From Paraburkholderia dinghuensis (GTDB lineage: Bacteria; Pseudomonadota; Gammaproteobacteria; Burkholderiales; Burkholderiaceae), in contig NZ_RQIS01000007.1 of assembly GCF_003837865.1 (NCBI RefSeq), positions 124,001 to 188,000 of the forward strand: 64,000 nt of DNA, given 5' to 3'. Each line of letters opens with the position of its first letter. The stretch's first letter is position 1. The position numbers and the translations under genes are program-made. This document shows positions 37,650 through 50,693 of this stretch, piece by piece. The notes under the pieces are model-generated. The model saw nothing but the letters and a program-made list of their open reading frames with translations. It was not told where the DNA came from and did no database searches.

Positions 37650-38818
37650 GAACGAAACTGACTGCCGTACTGGCGCTGAGCGCCTTCATATCCGCGTGCT
37701 CGACCGCGCCCGGCAATTACCTCGACGCGTCGAGCCTGCACGAAGAGCCGTCGAACCAGCCGCAGCAGCAGTACACGGTGCATCTGATCGACGCGCAACT
37801 TGTGATGCAGCAGGCTGCGGCGAAGGACGCGGCGGCGCACCGGGCGTTGCCGCCATCGCGCTACGCCGGTGCGGCCAGCTACGTCTATCACATCGCGCCG
37901 CAGGACATTCTGGGCGTGACCGTTTTCGATCATCCGGAACTTTCGACGCCGCAGGGCTCGACGTTCTCGGCCGGTGGCACCACCACGCAGACGGTCGGTC
38001 AGGCACTGACGCAGCCCTACACGACCGCGTTACCCGGCGAGGCCGATCCCTACGGTCAGACCGTTGCCGCCGACGGGACGATCTACTTTCCGTTCGTCGG
38101 GCGCATTCACGCGGCAGGCAAGACGCCGGGCCAGTTGCGCGACCAGCTTGCGTCGGGTCTCGGGCCTTATGTGAAAAACCCGCAGGTCGATGTGCGCGTG
38201 CTCGCCTATCGCAGCCAGAAAGTGCAGGTCACCGGCGACGTGAAGACACCGGGCCCGCTCGCGATGAGCGACGTGCCGCTTACGCTCGTCGATGCGATCA
38301 CGCGTTCGGGCGGCACGACCGATAACGCGGACATCGATCGCGTGCGTCTCACGCGCGACGGCAAGCTCTATGTGCTAGACGCGAATCGCCTGCTCGATGC
38401 AGGCGATGCGACCCAGAACGTCATGCTTCAGGACGGCGACATCATCAACGTGCCGGATCATCTGGATAGCAGAATATTCGTGCTGGGCGAAGTCAAGACG
38501 CCGACGCAGACGACTATGGTCCGCGGAAAGTACACGATTGCCGACGCGCTCACGCAGGCGGGGGGCATTCTCAACACCGATGCGAACCCGCGCCAGATCT
38601 TCGTGATGCGCGGCATGAAAGACAAGCCCACGCAGCCGGAGATTTACCGGCTCGATATGACGCAGCCGAACTCGATCGTGTTGTCGTCGCAATTCCAGCT
38701 CAAGCCGCTCGATGTCGTGTACGTCGGCACGGCAGCTTCCGCTACCTTCAACCGCTTGTTGCAGCAGGTGCTGCCGACCATCCAGACCGTTTTCTACCTG
38801 AAGCAGATCACACGCTGA
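37643..38818 (+). CDS. bceE: Polysaccharide export outer-membrane lipoprotein (Wza-like)
   Basis: A 391-residue lipoprotein. The signal peptide ends in a lipobox (SAFISAC, lipidated Cys19). The polysaccharide export domain (about residues 75-190) has the segments YHIAPQDILGVTVFDHPEL and GTIYFPFVGRIHAAGKTPGQLRDQL. Two SLBB/soluble-ligand-binding domains follow (VTGDVKTPGPLAMSDVPLTL; VLGEVKTPTQTTMVRGKYTI). It forms the outer-membrane pore. ATG 37643 is chosen over ATG 37628 because it gives the compact lipoprotein signal; both overlap bceD. Confidence 0.93.
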   Translation: MLRTKLTAVLALSAFISACSTAPGNYLDASSLHEEPSNQPQQQYTVHLIDAQLVMQQAAAKDAAAHRALPPSRYAGAASYVYHIAPQDILGVTVFDHPELSTPQGSTFSAGGTTTQTVGQALTQPYTTALPGEADPYGQTVAADGTIYFPFVGRIHAAGKTPGQLRDQLASGLGPYVKNPQVDVRVLAYRSQKVQVTGDVKTPGPLAMSDVPLTLVDAITRSGGTTDNADIDRVRLTRDGKLYVLDANRLLDAGDATQNVMLQDGDIINVPDHLDSRIFVLGEVKTPTQTTMVRGKYTIADALTQAGGILNTDANPRQIFVMRGMKDKPTQPEIYRLDMTQPNSIVLSSQFQLKPLDVVYVGTAASATFNRLLQQVLPTIQTVFYLKQITR

Positions 38819-38895
38819 CGCGCGTATCGATCGATTCACGAGATTCACGAAAGGGAAAACAGTCAGGTGCAACACTCACTCAAGGGGAAAGAAAC

Positions 38896-41124
38896 GTGAG
38901 CATGCAAATCACCCCGCAGGCGGCCCCGGCGGCCCGCACCGAAGAAGAGGACGTGGTCCTCGGCCAGTTGCTGCGCGTCATTCTCGACGACATCGGTTGG
39001 CTGATCGCCATCGCAGCGGCCGTTGTCGCCATTGCCGTGTTCTATTGCTACGTGGCGAAGCCGGTCTATACGGCCGATACGCAGGTTCGCGTCGAGCAGG
39101 CCGACTACACGTCGCAGGCGCTTACGCAGACGCAGACGGGCGCGTCGATCAATAGTGGGTCGTCGGCTTCACTGCCGACCGACGCCGAGATCGAAATGAT
39201 CAAGAGCCGCAGCGTGGTCGAGCCGGTCGTCAAACAATACAAGCTGAATTTTTCGGTTGCGCCGGTCTCGATCCCGGTGCTCGGCAATCTGGCGAACCGG
39301 CTGGCTACGCCTGGCACACCCGCGAGGCCCTGGTTCGGGCTCGATACGTTCGCGTGGGGCGGAGAAGTCGCCGACGTCGATTCGGTCAACGTGGATCCTT
39401 CGCTCGAAGGCAAAAAACTCACGCTGACCGCGCTATCGAACGGACGCTATGCGCTCGATGGCCCGAACGGGGAGCGACTGCTTGAAGGCGTAGCCGGGCA
39501 GACCGCACAGGGTAACGGCGTGACCATCCTTGTCAACGAGCTGGTTGCGCGACCGGGTACGCGCTTTACCGTGATCCGCATGAATGACCTCGATGCGATC
39601 AGCGCGTTCCAGAACGCGATCCAGGTGCAGGAGCAGGGCAAGCAGACGGGCGTGATCGATATTTCGCTTTCGGACTCGGACGCCACACGTTCCGCCGAGA
39701 TCGCGAACGCAATCGCACAGTCGTATATGCGCGTTCACGTAGCGACCAAGCAGGCCGACGCGAGCAAGATGCTCGACTTCCTGCGCAGCGAGCAACCACG
39801 CCTGAAGTCCGACCTCGAAAACGCCGAGGCCGCGCTGACCGCTTATCAGAGCAAGTCGGGATCGATCAACGCGAGCGACGAAGCGAAGATCTATCTCGAA
39901 GGCAGCGTGCAGTACGAGCAGCAGATTTCCGCGATGCAGTTGCAGATCGCTTCGCTGGAACAGCGTTTCGGCGACGCGCATCCGCTGCTCGTTGCTGCGC
40001 GCAGACAGCTCGCGGAGCTTCAAGGGGAACGGGCCAAATACGATACGAAATTCAGGGACCTGCCAGCAACCGAAGTGAAAGCGGTGCAGCTGCAGCGCGA
40101 TGCCAAGGTGGCCGAAGACATTTACGTCCTGCTGCTCAATCGTATTCAGGAGCTTTCCGTTCAACGCGTAGGCACCGGCGGCAACGTACATATCGTCGAC
40201 GCCGCAATGCGCCCCGGCAATCCGTCGAAGCCGAAGAAGCTGCTGATCATTTCGGCGGCGTCGCTGCTCGGCTTGATTCTCGGTACGGGTTTCGTGTTGA
40301 TGCGCCGTAACCTCTTCAAGGGTATCGTCGACGCGGACCAGATCGAGCGTGCGTTCCATCTGCCGGTTTATGGGCTCGTGCCGTTGTCGTCGGAGCAAAT
40401 GGCGCTGGAAAAACGCGCTCCGGTGCGTGGTGGCACCCGCATGCGCGAAGTGCTCGCAAACGCGTACCCGAAAGACCTCACTGTCGAGAGTCTGCGCAGC
40501 CTGCGCACGTCGCTGCAGTTCAGCGTAATGGATGCGCGTAATCGCGTGGTGATGATTACGGGTTCGGTGCCCGGCGTCGGAAAAAGCTTCCTCACGGTGA
40601 ATCTGGCCATGCTGCTCGCGCACTCGGGCAAGCGTGTGCTGATGATCGACGGCGACATGCGGCGCGGTGCGCTCGAACGACACCTGGGCAGCAGGCAGGA
40701 AAACGGTTTTTCCGAACTGCTGTCGGGTCAGATCTCACTCGACGAAGCGATTCGCTCGACGGAAGTGGATAACCTGCACTTCATCTCGTGCGGGCGCCGT
40801 CCACCCAATCCATCCGAGCTGCTGATGTCGGCGCGTCTCGGTCAGTACCTTGAAGGGCTTTCAAAACGCTATGACGTGTTGCTCATCGATACGCCGCCTG
40901 TACTGGCCGTAACGGACGCCGCCATCATCGGCGGGCATGCAGGCTCGACGTTCCTCGTGCTGCGCTCAGGCATGCATTCGGAAGGCGAGATCACCGATAC
41001 GCTCAAGCGGCTGCGCAATGCGGGCGTGCGCGTGCAGGGCGGCATTTTCAACGCGGTGCCGCAGCGGGCGCGCGGCAGCTACGCCTATGGCTACACGGCG
41101 GCGCAGGAATATCTGAGTGCCTGA
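38896..41124 (+). CDS. bceF: Tyrosine autokinase / polysaccharide co-polymerase (Wzc-like)
   Basis: A 742-residue BY-kinase. The Wzz-type chain-length domain lies between two membrane helices (about 34-54 and 448-468), with a coiled-coil periplasmic part. The cytoplasmic kinase has Walker A GSVPGVGKS at about 556-564, Walker A-prime VLMIDGDMRR near 592 and Walker B VLLIDTPP. The tail has four tyrosines in SYAYGYTAAQEYLSA as autophosphorylation sites. It works with BceE and is reset by BceD. GTG at 38896 or ATG at 38902 may start translation. A 77-base gap separates it from bceE. Confidence 0.94.
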   Translation: MSMQITPQAAPAARTEEEDVVLGQLLRVILDDIGWLIAIAAAVVAIAVFYCYVAKPVYTADTQVRVEQADYTSQALTQTQTGASINSGSSASLPTDAEIEMIKSRSVVEPVVKQYKLNFSVAPVSIPVLGNLANRLATPGTPARPWFGLDTFAWGGEVADVDSVNVDPSLEGKKLTLTALSNGRYALDGPNGERLLEGVAGQTAQGNGVTILVNELVARPGTRFTVIRMNDLDAISAFQNAIQVQEQGKQTGVIDISLSDSDATRSAEIANAIAQSYMRVHVATKQADASKMLDFLRSEQPRLKSDLENAEAALTAYQSKSGSINASDEAKIYLEGSVQYEQQISAMQLQIASLEQRFGDAHPLLVAARRQLAELQGERAKYDTKFRDLPATEVKAVQLQRDAKVAEDIYVLLLNRIQELSVQRVGTGGNVHIVDAAMRPGNPSKPKKLLIISAASLLGLILGTGFVLMRRNLFKGIVDADQIERAFHLPVYGLVPLSSEQMALEKRAPVRGGTRMREVLANAYPKDLTVESLRSLRTSLQFSVMDARNRVVMITGSVPGVGKSFLTVNLAMLLAHSGKRVLMIDGDMRRGALERHLGSRQENGFSELLSGQISLDEAIRSTEVDNLHFISCGRRPPNPSELLMSARLGQYLEGLSKRYDVLLIDTPPVLAVTDAAIIGGHAGSTFLVLRSGMHSEGEITDTLKRLRNAGVRVQGGIFNAVPQRARGSYAYGYTAAQEYLSA

Positions 41125-41160
41125 CTTATGGATCGATATCATTCAAGCGGAGCATGCACG

Positions 41161-42087
41161 ATGAGAGTGACCGTGATCGTGCCGACGTATCGTCGTCCTG
41201 ATGATCTTTCTCGATGCCTGTCCGCGCTGCTGTGCCAGGAGCGCACGCCGGAGCAGGTCGTCGTAGTGGCGCGCGCCGACGACATGGCCACGCACGCGTG
41301 CCTTGCGGACCACGTCACGCCACGCGTACTGAACGTGGATGTCGCATTGGTCGACGAGCCGGGACAGGTTGCCGCCCTCAATCGCGGACTCGAAGCCGCG
41401 ACGGGTGACGTGATTGCGATCACCGACGACGACGCCGCTCCACGCAGCGACTGGGTCGCGCGGATTGCCGCCGCGTTCGAACGCGACCCCGAACTCGGCG
41501 CACTGGGCGGGCGCGACTGGGTCCACGAGGCGGGCCGCGTGCTCGACGGCGAGTGCGAAATGGTCGGGAAGGTTCAGCGTTCGGGCCGCATCGTCGGGAA
41601 TCATCATCTCGGCGTGGGTGACGCGCGCGAAGTCGATCTGCTCAAGGGCGCGAATATGAGCTATCGCTGCGCGGCCATCGGCGATCTGCGCTTCGACCGG
41701 CGTTTGCGCGGCACCGGTGCCCAAACGCACAACGATATGGCCTTCAGCATGAGCGTGAAGCGCTCGGGCTGGAAACTGGTCTACGACCCGCTCGTCGCCG
41801 TCGATCACTATCCCGCGCCGCGCGCAGGCGATGACCCCCGCAATGCGCAGACGTTCACGTCGATGCGTAATGCGGCGTTCAATCTGCATCTGATCCTGCG
41901 CGGCCATCTTTCGCCGCTGCGTCGGGAGATCGCCTGGTGGTGGTACGCGCTGATCGGCACACGCGTCTATCCGGGGCTCCTGCACGCGGGGTTGAGCGCT
42001 TTCCGCGTGGGGCCGCCCCAGGCTGCGGTCGCGCGCTGGCGAGCGGTGCGAAATGGCGCACGCGAAGCGCGCCGGGCGTTGGCATAG
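41161..42087 (+). CDS. bceG: Family 2 glycosyltransferase
   Basis: A 308-residue GT-A fold transferase opening VTVIVPTYRRPDDLSRCL. The metal-binding acidic motif is AITDDDAAPRSDW near residue 90, and the acceptor-side GADMSYR equivalent is KGANMSYRC. One C-terminal hydrophobic segment may hold it to the inner membrane. It adds one sugar to the lipid-linked cepacian repeat; donor and linkage are not evident. ATG at 41161 is used because the sequence before it in frame is not part of the fold. Confidence 0.88.
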   Translation: MRVTVIVPTYRRPDDLSRCLSALLCQERTPEQVVVVARADDMATHACLADHVTPRVLNVDVALVDEPGQVAALNRGLEAATGDVIAITDDDAAPRSDWVARIAAAFERDPELGALGGRDWVHEAGRVLDGECEMVGKVQRSGRIVGNHHLGVGDAREVDLLKGANMSYRCAAIGDLRFDRRLRGTGAQTHNDMAFSMSVKRSGWKLVYDPLVAVDHYPAPRAGDDPRNAQTFTSMRNAAFNLHLILRGHLSPLRREIAWWWYALIGTRVYPGLLHAGLSAFRVGPPQAAVARWRAVRNGAREARRALA

Positions 42088-42119
42088 ACGACGCCCACGT
42101 TTTACACGGAGGACCCTGA

Positions 42120-43268
42120 ATGAGCAGCACGCAAGTTCACGTTCATCTTTTTTACGGCGCCGATCCGCGCCGCTATCGCAAGGGTGAAAACATCGGCTGC
42201 CTGTATGGTTACCATCATGCTGAATCGGACGAATTCACGCTCGATTACTCGCGCGACCAGCACGAAATCGTTCCGATGCGGTTCGCGCGACGCGCGCTGA
42301 AGGCGATGCTCGGCTTCGATTTCATCCATACGTGGCGTAATCGCCGCGCAATCCTGCGCTCGGACGTGATCTGGACGCATACGGAACAGGAGCATCTGGC
42401 CGTGGCGCTCCTCTTGCTGATTAGTGCACGCAAGGGCGGCGAGCAGCCGCTTTTGCTTGCACAAAGCGTGTGGCTGCTGGATCGCTGGGCCGGTTACGGC
42501 GCACTGCGTCGCGCGCTTTATCGCAGGCTGATCGCGCGCGCCGACCTGCTCACGACGCTCGCAAGCGAGAACGCTGCGCTCTGCGAGCGCTATTTCGGCC
42601 GCGACGCACGCCGGGTGCTTTATGGCCTGAACACGGGAGATTTTCCGTTGTGTCCACCGGCACGCTGGCAGCCGCATGACCCGTTGCGTATCGCCGCCAT
42701 CGGCAACGACCGTGACCGTGACTGGAATACGCTGGTCGCGGCATTGGGCCACGACGCGCGCTATCAGGTGCGTATCGCCACGCGCCGGCGCATGCCGGTC
42801 TCGGCGCGCGCACCGAATGTGGAAGTCGTACGCGTGTCCGGCATCAAGCAGCAGCACGCGCTCTATGAATGGGCCGATCTCGTCGTCGTGCCGTTGCGGC
42901 CTAACACGCACGCCTCCGGTATCACGGTGATGCTGGAGGCGGCAGCGCTCGGCAAGCCGATGGTCGTGACGAAGGTCGGTGCGCTCGACGATTACTTCGA
43001 CGAAGCAGCCGTCTCCTGGATCGAGCCGTTCGATCCGCAGCAATTGCGCGACGCCGTGAGCAGGCTGGCTGCGAAACCGGCGCAGGCGCTCGATCAGGCG
43101 CGCGCAGCATGCGAGCAGTTGCGCGCGCGCGATTTGACGACGCAGCACTTCGCCGAGCAGCATGTGGAACTCACGCGCGAAATGCTTCTGCAGCGCGAGG
43201 CACAGTGTGCGCGTGCGGCGGCGGCAGGCGCGGCGGTAACGGCTCGCGAATTAGGGCGAGGGATGTGA
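42120..43268 (+). CDS. bceH: Glycosyltransferase (GT4/GT-B-like)
   Basis: A 382-residue transferase. The C-terminal half has a GT-B donor-site pattern: DLVVVPLRPNTHASGITVMLEAAALGKPMVVTKVGALDDYF, with Glu in the place of the GT4 EX7E motif. The N-terminal half (IGCLYGYHHAESDEFTLDYSRD) is less typical. Tail residues beyond about 340 are Ala/Arg-rich. It is one of the five or so enzymes building the cepacian heptasaccharide; donor unknown. An AGGA site precedes its ATG. Confidence 0.82.
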   Translation: MSSTQVHVHLFYGADPRRYRKGENIGCLYGYHHAESDEFTLDYSRDQHEIVPMRFARRALKAMLGFDFIHTWRNRRAILRSDVIWTHTEQEHLAVALLLLISARKGGEQPLLLAQSVWLLDRWAGYGALRRALYRRLIARADLLTTLASENAALCERYFGRDARRVLYGLNTGDFPLCPPARWQPHDPLRIAAIGNDRDRDWNTLVAALGHDARYQVRIATRRRMPVSARAPNVEVVRVSGIKQQHALYEWADLVVVPLRPNTHASGITVMLEAAALGKPMVVTKVGALDDYFDEAAVSWIEPFDPQQLRDAVSRLAAKPAQALDQARAACEQLRARDLTTQHFAEQHVELTREMLLQREAQCARAAAAGAAVTARELGRGM

Positions 43269-43270
43269 CG

Positions 43271-44743
43271 ATGCGTTTGCCGTCCGCTATGCCCGGTCCT
43301 TTTCCAGCGCCAGCCGCGCCCGTTGCCCCCGCAGCTCGCGGGCGTTCGGGTCTGCGCCGCGTGCTGGGCCGCGATACGCTTCCTCCGCTTGCGCTCTGGC
43401 TTATCACGGCGCTGCTCGTGGCCGCGCGCCAGGGCGCGGTGCTCACGCTGGCGTTTCCCGTGCTCGCAGTGATGACGGGCCTGTGGCTCTATTTCGTGAA
43501 TCCGGTGCGCTATATCGGCTTCATGTGGTGGTTGTGGTTCCTGAGTCCTGAAGTGCGGCGCCTCGCCGATTACGGCAAGGGTGGATTCACGCCGACGAGC
43601 ATGATTCAGGTCGCGCCGTTGGCGGTCACGATGATCAGCGGCATATCGCTGCTGCGCTACTACCCGTTGCTTGCACAGCGTCGCAGTTTGCCGCTGCTGC
43701 TTGCGCTCGCCGGTATCGCGTATGCGTTCGTGGTGGGTGTGGTCGCGAGCGGGCCTGCTGCCGCTGTCTACGATCTGGCGAACTGGGTTTATCCGCTCCT
43801 GATCGGCTTTCACATCATGGTGCTCACGCGCCAGTATCCCGAGTCGCGGGACACCATCGTCAACACCTTCATCTACGGCATGCTCGTCATGGGCGCCTAT
43901 GGCCTCGTGCAGTTCTTCGTGATGCCGCCGTGGGATGCAATGTGGATGATCGGTTCTAACATGAACTCTCAGGGCGACCCTGTGCCCTATGGCGTGCGCG
44001 TGTTCAGCACGATGAACTCGTCGGGGCCGTTTGCATTCGCGATGATGGGCGCGATGGTGCTCGTGATGGCGGCGAAGCACCGGGTACGCTGGATCGCGGC
44101 CGCCCTCGGCTTCTTCGCGTTTGCGCTCTCGCTCGTGCGCTCGACGTGGGGTGGCTGGGCGATCGCGATGCTGATCCAGTTGATGAAATCGAGCAACCGC
44201 GTGCGCGTGCGCATCATCGTCAGCGCGATGGTTCTGGCGGGTGTCTGCGTCCCGCTCCTCACCATAGGCCCCGTCGCGGAGCGCATGCAACAGCGTCTGA
44301 ACACGCTCGTGAACCTCAGCAACGACCAGAGTTATGCGGCGCGTAACCAGTTCTACGCCGACTTCGCTAAAACTGCGTTCACCGACGTAACAGGAGAGGG
44401 CCTCGGTGCAACGGGCGCTTCAACGAAGTTATCGAGCAACAACGGAGAACTCGGCAAGTACGGCAGCTTCGACAGCGGCGTGATGAACATTCCATTCGTG
44501 CTCGGCTGGCCGGGCACGCTGCTGTACATGTCAGGCGTGTTGTGGCTGCTTGCGCGCGCGGTGCGCGCGGCGCTGCGCATGCCCGACGATCGCTACGTGT
44601 GCGCGTGCCTGAGTCTCGCACTTTCGATATTCGCGATGCTCGTGTTCACGAACTCGCTGGTCGGCACGGGGGGGCTGCTGTTGTTTTCCAGCGTGTTTTC
44701 CATACTCAGCGCGGGACACTGGCGCAAGCTGACGCGACGCTAA
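43271..44743 (+). CDS. bceI: Exopolysaccharide repeat-unit polymerase (Wzy-like)
   Basis: A 490-residue inner-membrane protein with about ten to twelve hydrophobic segments and a large periplasmic loop near residues 350-410 (AERMQQRLNTLVNLSNDQSYAARNQFYADF). This matches O-antigen ligase/Wzy polymerases, which are recognised more by topology than by motif. It joins lipid-linked repeat units in the periplasm. ATG 43271 follows the bceH stop directly; the longer frame overlaps bceH and is discarded. Confidence 0.85.
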   Translation: MRLPSAMPGPFPAPAAPVAPAARGRSGLRRVLGRDTLPPLALWLITALLVAARQGAVLTLAFPVLAVMTGLWLYFVNPVRYIGFMWWLWFLSPEVRRLADYGKGGFTPTSMIQVAPLAVTMISGISLLRYYPLLAQRRSLPLLLALAGIAYAFVVGVVASGPAAAVYDLANWVYPLLIGFHIMVLTRQYPESRDTIVNTFIYGMLVMGAYGLVQFFVMPPWDAMWMIGSNMNSQGDPVPYGVRVFSTMNSSGPFAFAMMGAMVLVMAAKHRVRWIAAALGFFAFALSLVRSTWGGWAIAMLIQLMKSSNRVRVRIIVSAMVLAGVCVPLLTIGPVAERMQQRLNTLVNLSNDQSYAARNQFYADFAKTAFTDVTGEGLGATGASTKLSSNNGELGKYGSFDSGVMNIPFVLGWPGTLLYMSGVLWLLARAVRAALRMPDDRYVCACLSLALSIFAMLVFTNSLVGTGGLLLFSSVFSILSAGHWRKLTRR

Positions 44744-44766
44744 ACCCGTATCACGGAGGTTACCGA

Positions 44767-45984
44767 TTGAGAGTTGCAATCGTCACGCATGTCGTGCGCC
44801 ATAACGACGGCCAGGGCCGCGTCAATCACGAGATCGCGCGCGCGGCGCTGGATGAGGGATTCGACGTCACGCTCGTTGCCTCCCATGTCGCGCCGGAACT
44901 GCTCGCCCATCCGCGAGTGAAGTGGGTGCGCGTGCAGGCCTCACGCGCGTGGCCGACCAATCTGCTGCGTCAACAGGTATTCGCGGTGAAGAGCGCACTT
45001 TGGCTTCGCCGCCATCGCACGGAGTTCGATGTGCTCCATGTGAACGGCTTCATTACATGGGCGCAGGCCGATGTCAACACGGCGCATTTCGTGCATGGCG
45101 GCTGGGCGCGCAGCAAGTACTACCCCTTTGGCCTCACGCGTGGCGTGTGGTCCGCCTATCAGTTCGTCTATACGCGCGCGAATGCGGTACTCGAACGGTG
45201 GGCGTATCGCCGCTCGCGCGTGATCGCGGCAGTGTCGCGCAAGGTGGCGGACGAGATTCGTGCGTCGGGCGGCGAGCCGATCGAGCGGCTCGACGTGATT
45301 TACAACGGCGTCGATACGCGCAGTTTCGCATCGGCAACCGCTGACCGGGCGACGTTCGATCTGCCGGCCGACGCGTGCCTGTTGCTCTTTGTCGGCGATT
45401 TGCGCACGCCGCGCAAAAACCTCGGCACGGTGTTGCACGCGTTGAAAATCTTGCCCCAACGTGTGCATCTCGCGGTGGCTGGCTATCTGCCCGGCAGTCC
45501 TTATCCGGCTATGGCGCGTGAACTGGGCATCGCTTCTCGCGTGCATTTTCTTGGCCTCGTGCGCGAGATGCCGACGTTGATGCGCTCCGTCGATGCCTAT
45601 GTTTTTCCGTCGCGCTACGAAGCGATGAGCCTTTCGTTGCTGGAGGCGATGGCGGCGGGCCTGCCTGTTGTGACCGCGCGTACGGCTGGCGGCGCGGAGA
45701 TCATCACGCCCGAGTGCGGCATCGTGCTCGACGATCCCGACGACGCGAACGCCCTCGCGCGGGCGGTGCAGCAACTCGCCGACGACACCGCATGGCGGCA
45801 AGCAATGGGCGAAGCGGCGGCACGGCTCGCAGGGCAGTTTGGCTGGGCGCGCATGGCCGCGCAATACATCGCGCTGTATCGGCAACTTGCGGGAGACGCG
45901 ACCGAACCCGTGGGCAGTGCGCGGGATATCGCACAAACTGCGGTGTCAGGCGGTCATTCCTTGCAGCACGCGGACACTCCCTGA
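44767..45984 (+). CDS. bceJ: Family 4 glycosyltransferase
   Basis: A 405-residue GT-B transferase. The start is TTG at 44767 (MRVAIVTHVVRHNDGQGRVN) with a full GGAGG seven bases upstream. The longer open frame runs back over bceI. The N-terminal acceptor domain is typical, and the donor domain has LFVGDLRTPRKNLGTVLHAL. The EX7E motif appears in PSRYEAMSLSLLEAMAAGLPVV. It adds one residue of the repeat unit in the cytoplasm; sugar not determined. Confidence 0.9.
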   Translation: MRVAIVTHVVRHNDGQGRVNHEIARAALDEGFDVTLVASHVAPELLAHPRVKWVRVQASRAWPTNLLRQQVFAVKSALWLRRHRTEFDVLHVNGFITWAQADVNTAHFVHGGWARSKYYPFGLTRGVWSAYQFVYTRANAVLERWAYRRSRVIAAVSRKVADEIRASGGEPIERLDVIYNGVDTRSFASATADRATFDLPADACLLLFVGDLRTPRKNLGTVLHALKILPQRVHLAVAGYLPGSPYPAMARELGIASRVHFLGLVREMPTLMRSVDAYVFPSRYEAMSLSLLEAMAAGLPVVTARTAGGAEIITPECGIVLDDPDDANALARAVQQLADDTAWRQAMGEAAARLAGQFGWARMAAQYIALYRQLAGDATEPVGSARDIAQTAVSGGHSLQHADTP

Positions 45985-46025
45985 GGCCGGGATTCAAGTA
46001 ATCGAGCATTAAAAGGAAACACGCA

Positions 46026-47198
46026 ATGACGACTCAATCCATCCAGTCGCTGCAGATCGGCATGCACTGGTTTCCAGAGCGCGCAGGCGGCCTCGACCGC
46101 ATGTACTACTCGCTCGTGGGTGCACTGCCGGGCGCAGGTGTACAGGTTCGCGGCGTTGTCGCCGGCTCGCCGAACGTGGCACACGACAGCGGCGGGGCGA
46201 TCCACGGTTTCGGTCTCGCTTCGCGTGCGTTGCCGCTTCGCCTCCTGGCCGCGCGTCAGGCGCTGCGACGCGAAATCCGCCGGCATCGGCCCGATGTCAT
46301 TTCATCGCACTTTGCGCTCTACACGTTCCCGGGACTCGACGTGACGCGCGGTATTCCGCAGGTTTCCCACTTCCAGGGGCCGTGGGCCGACGAAAGTTTC
46401 GTCGAGGGCGCTGCGTCGCTGAGCCAGCGTATCAAGCACTATCTGGAGCAGTCGGTGTATGAGCGCTCGTCTCGGCTAATCGTGTTGTCACGTGCGTTCG
46501 GCGACATTCTCACCAAACGCTACGCGATTTCGCCGGAGCGCGTGTGTGTCGTGCCGGGCTGCGTGGATACCGCGCAATTCGATCCGCCCTGCACACAGGC
46601 GGAAGCGCGGCTGCGGCTGCAACTGCCGCAAGGGCGGCCCATCGTGCTGGCAGTTCGCCGGCTTGTGCGCCGCATGGGTCTCGAAGACCTGATCGATGCC
46701 GTCAAGCAATTGAAGTCACGCCATCCCGACGTGTTGCTGCTGATCGCAGGTCGCGGCCGACTGGAGGCCGAACTGCAGCAGCGTATCGACGGCGCCGGCC
46801 TCGTCGACAACGTCAAATTGCTCGGCTTCGTGCCGGATGCGCATTTGCCCGCACTCTATCGCGCCGCGAATCTGAGCGTGGTGCCCACCGTAGCGCTAGA
46901 AGGATTTGGCCTGATTACGGTGGAGTCGCTTTCAGCGGGAACGCCCGTCCTCGTGACGCCGGTAGGTGGTCTGCCTGAAGCGGTAGCGGGGCTCTCGCAG
47001 GATCTCGTGCTGCCTTCGACGGGTTCGGGCGCGATTGCGGATGGCGTCGACGCTGCGCTTTCGGGCCGGTTGAAACTGCCTGATGAAAAAGCGTGCCGTG
47101 AGTACGCACGCAATCACTTCGATAACGCGGTGGTCGCAAAGCGGGTCGCGCAGATCTATGGCGAAGCGATCGCCGCCGCAAATAGCGGCGTGCATTGA
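46026..47198 (+). CDS. bceK: Family 4 glycosyltransferase
   Basis: A 390-residue GT-B transferase. The opening IGMHWFPERAGGLDRMYYSL contains the Gly-rich acceptor loop. The donor domain has RRLVRRMGLEDLIDAV and the EX7E motif in ALEGFGLITVESLSAGTPVLV. It is the last plus-strand gene of the bceB-K run, 18 bases from the convergent bceM stop, with a strong hairpin over the junction. Donor sugar unknown. Confidence 0.9.
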   Translation: MTTQSIQSLQIGMHWFPERAGGLDRMYYSLVGALPGAGVQVRGVVAGSPNVAHDSGGAIHGFGLASRALPLRLLAARQALRREIRRHRPDVISSHFALYTFPGLDVTRGIPQVSHFQGPWADESFVEGAASLSQRIKHYLEQSVYERSSRLIVLSRAFGDILTKRYAISPERVCVVPGCVDTAQFDPPCTQAEARLRLQLPQGRPIVLAVRRLVRRMGLEDLIDAVKQLKSRHPDVLLLIAGRGRLEAELQQRIDGAGLVDNVKLLGFVPDAHLPALYRAANLSVVPTVALEGFGLITVESLSAGTPVLVTPVGGLPEAVAGLSQDLVLPSTGSGAIADGVDAALSGRLKLPDEKACREYARNHFDNAVVAKRVAQIYGEAIAAANSGVH

Positions 47199-47216
47199 CG
47201 CGGAGGCGGTGCCTCG

Positions 47217-50315
<3,099 letters not shown>

Positions 50316-50693
50316 CAGGTATCGGGTGGATGCATGCGCAGAAAGTCCGGATCATTCTAGAAAGAATTAATTGAGCCAAAACCGCGAAATATATCCGCTG
50401 CTTAATCCGGTTTTAAGCGCGATACAAAGACGAAAATGCGCTGGCGTATCGAGCTGAATGCGAACGCCTTGGTTCCTCGTGCTGACATGGATCGGGAAAA
50501 ACGCCCTGATTTACATGGTTGCTGGCACTTATGACCGCATTTTCTGGACTTAAAGCAAACTAGCAAGGATGTTGTGTCGACGATAAAGCTTTGAATATTT
50601 TTGAATTATTTTCGGTTTTTCAGCGGCGACTTTTCTCAACCGTTGTGCGGCATGATCCGGACAGATTGCCGAGAAGCCAACGGAGGAATTGCC
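50316..50693. promoter_or_regulatory. Divergent control region between bceO and the propeller gene
   Basis: AT-rich gap of about 380 bases. GCTTAA/TTAAGC (50400-50405, 50413-50418) is a perfect 6-bp inverted repeat with a 7-base spacer and may be an operator. A strong GGAGG stands seven bases before the TTG start at 50694. Promoter boxes could not be fixed. Confidence 0.4.
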
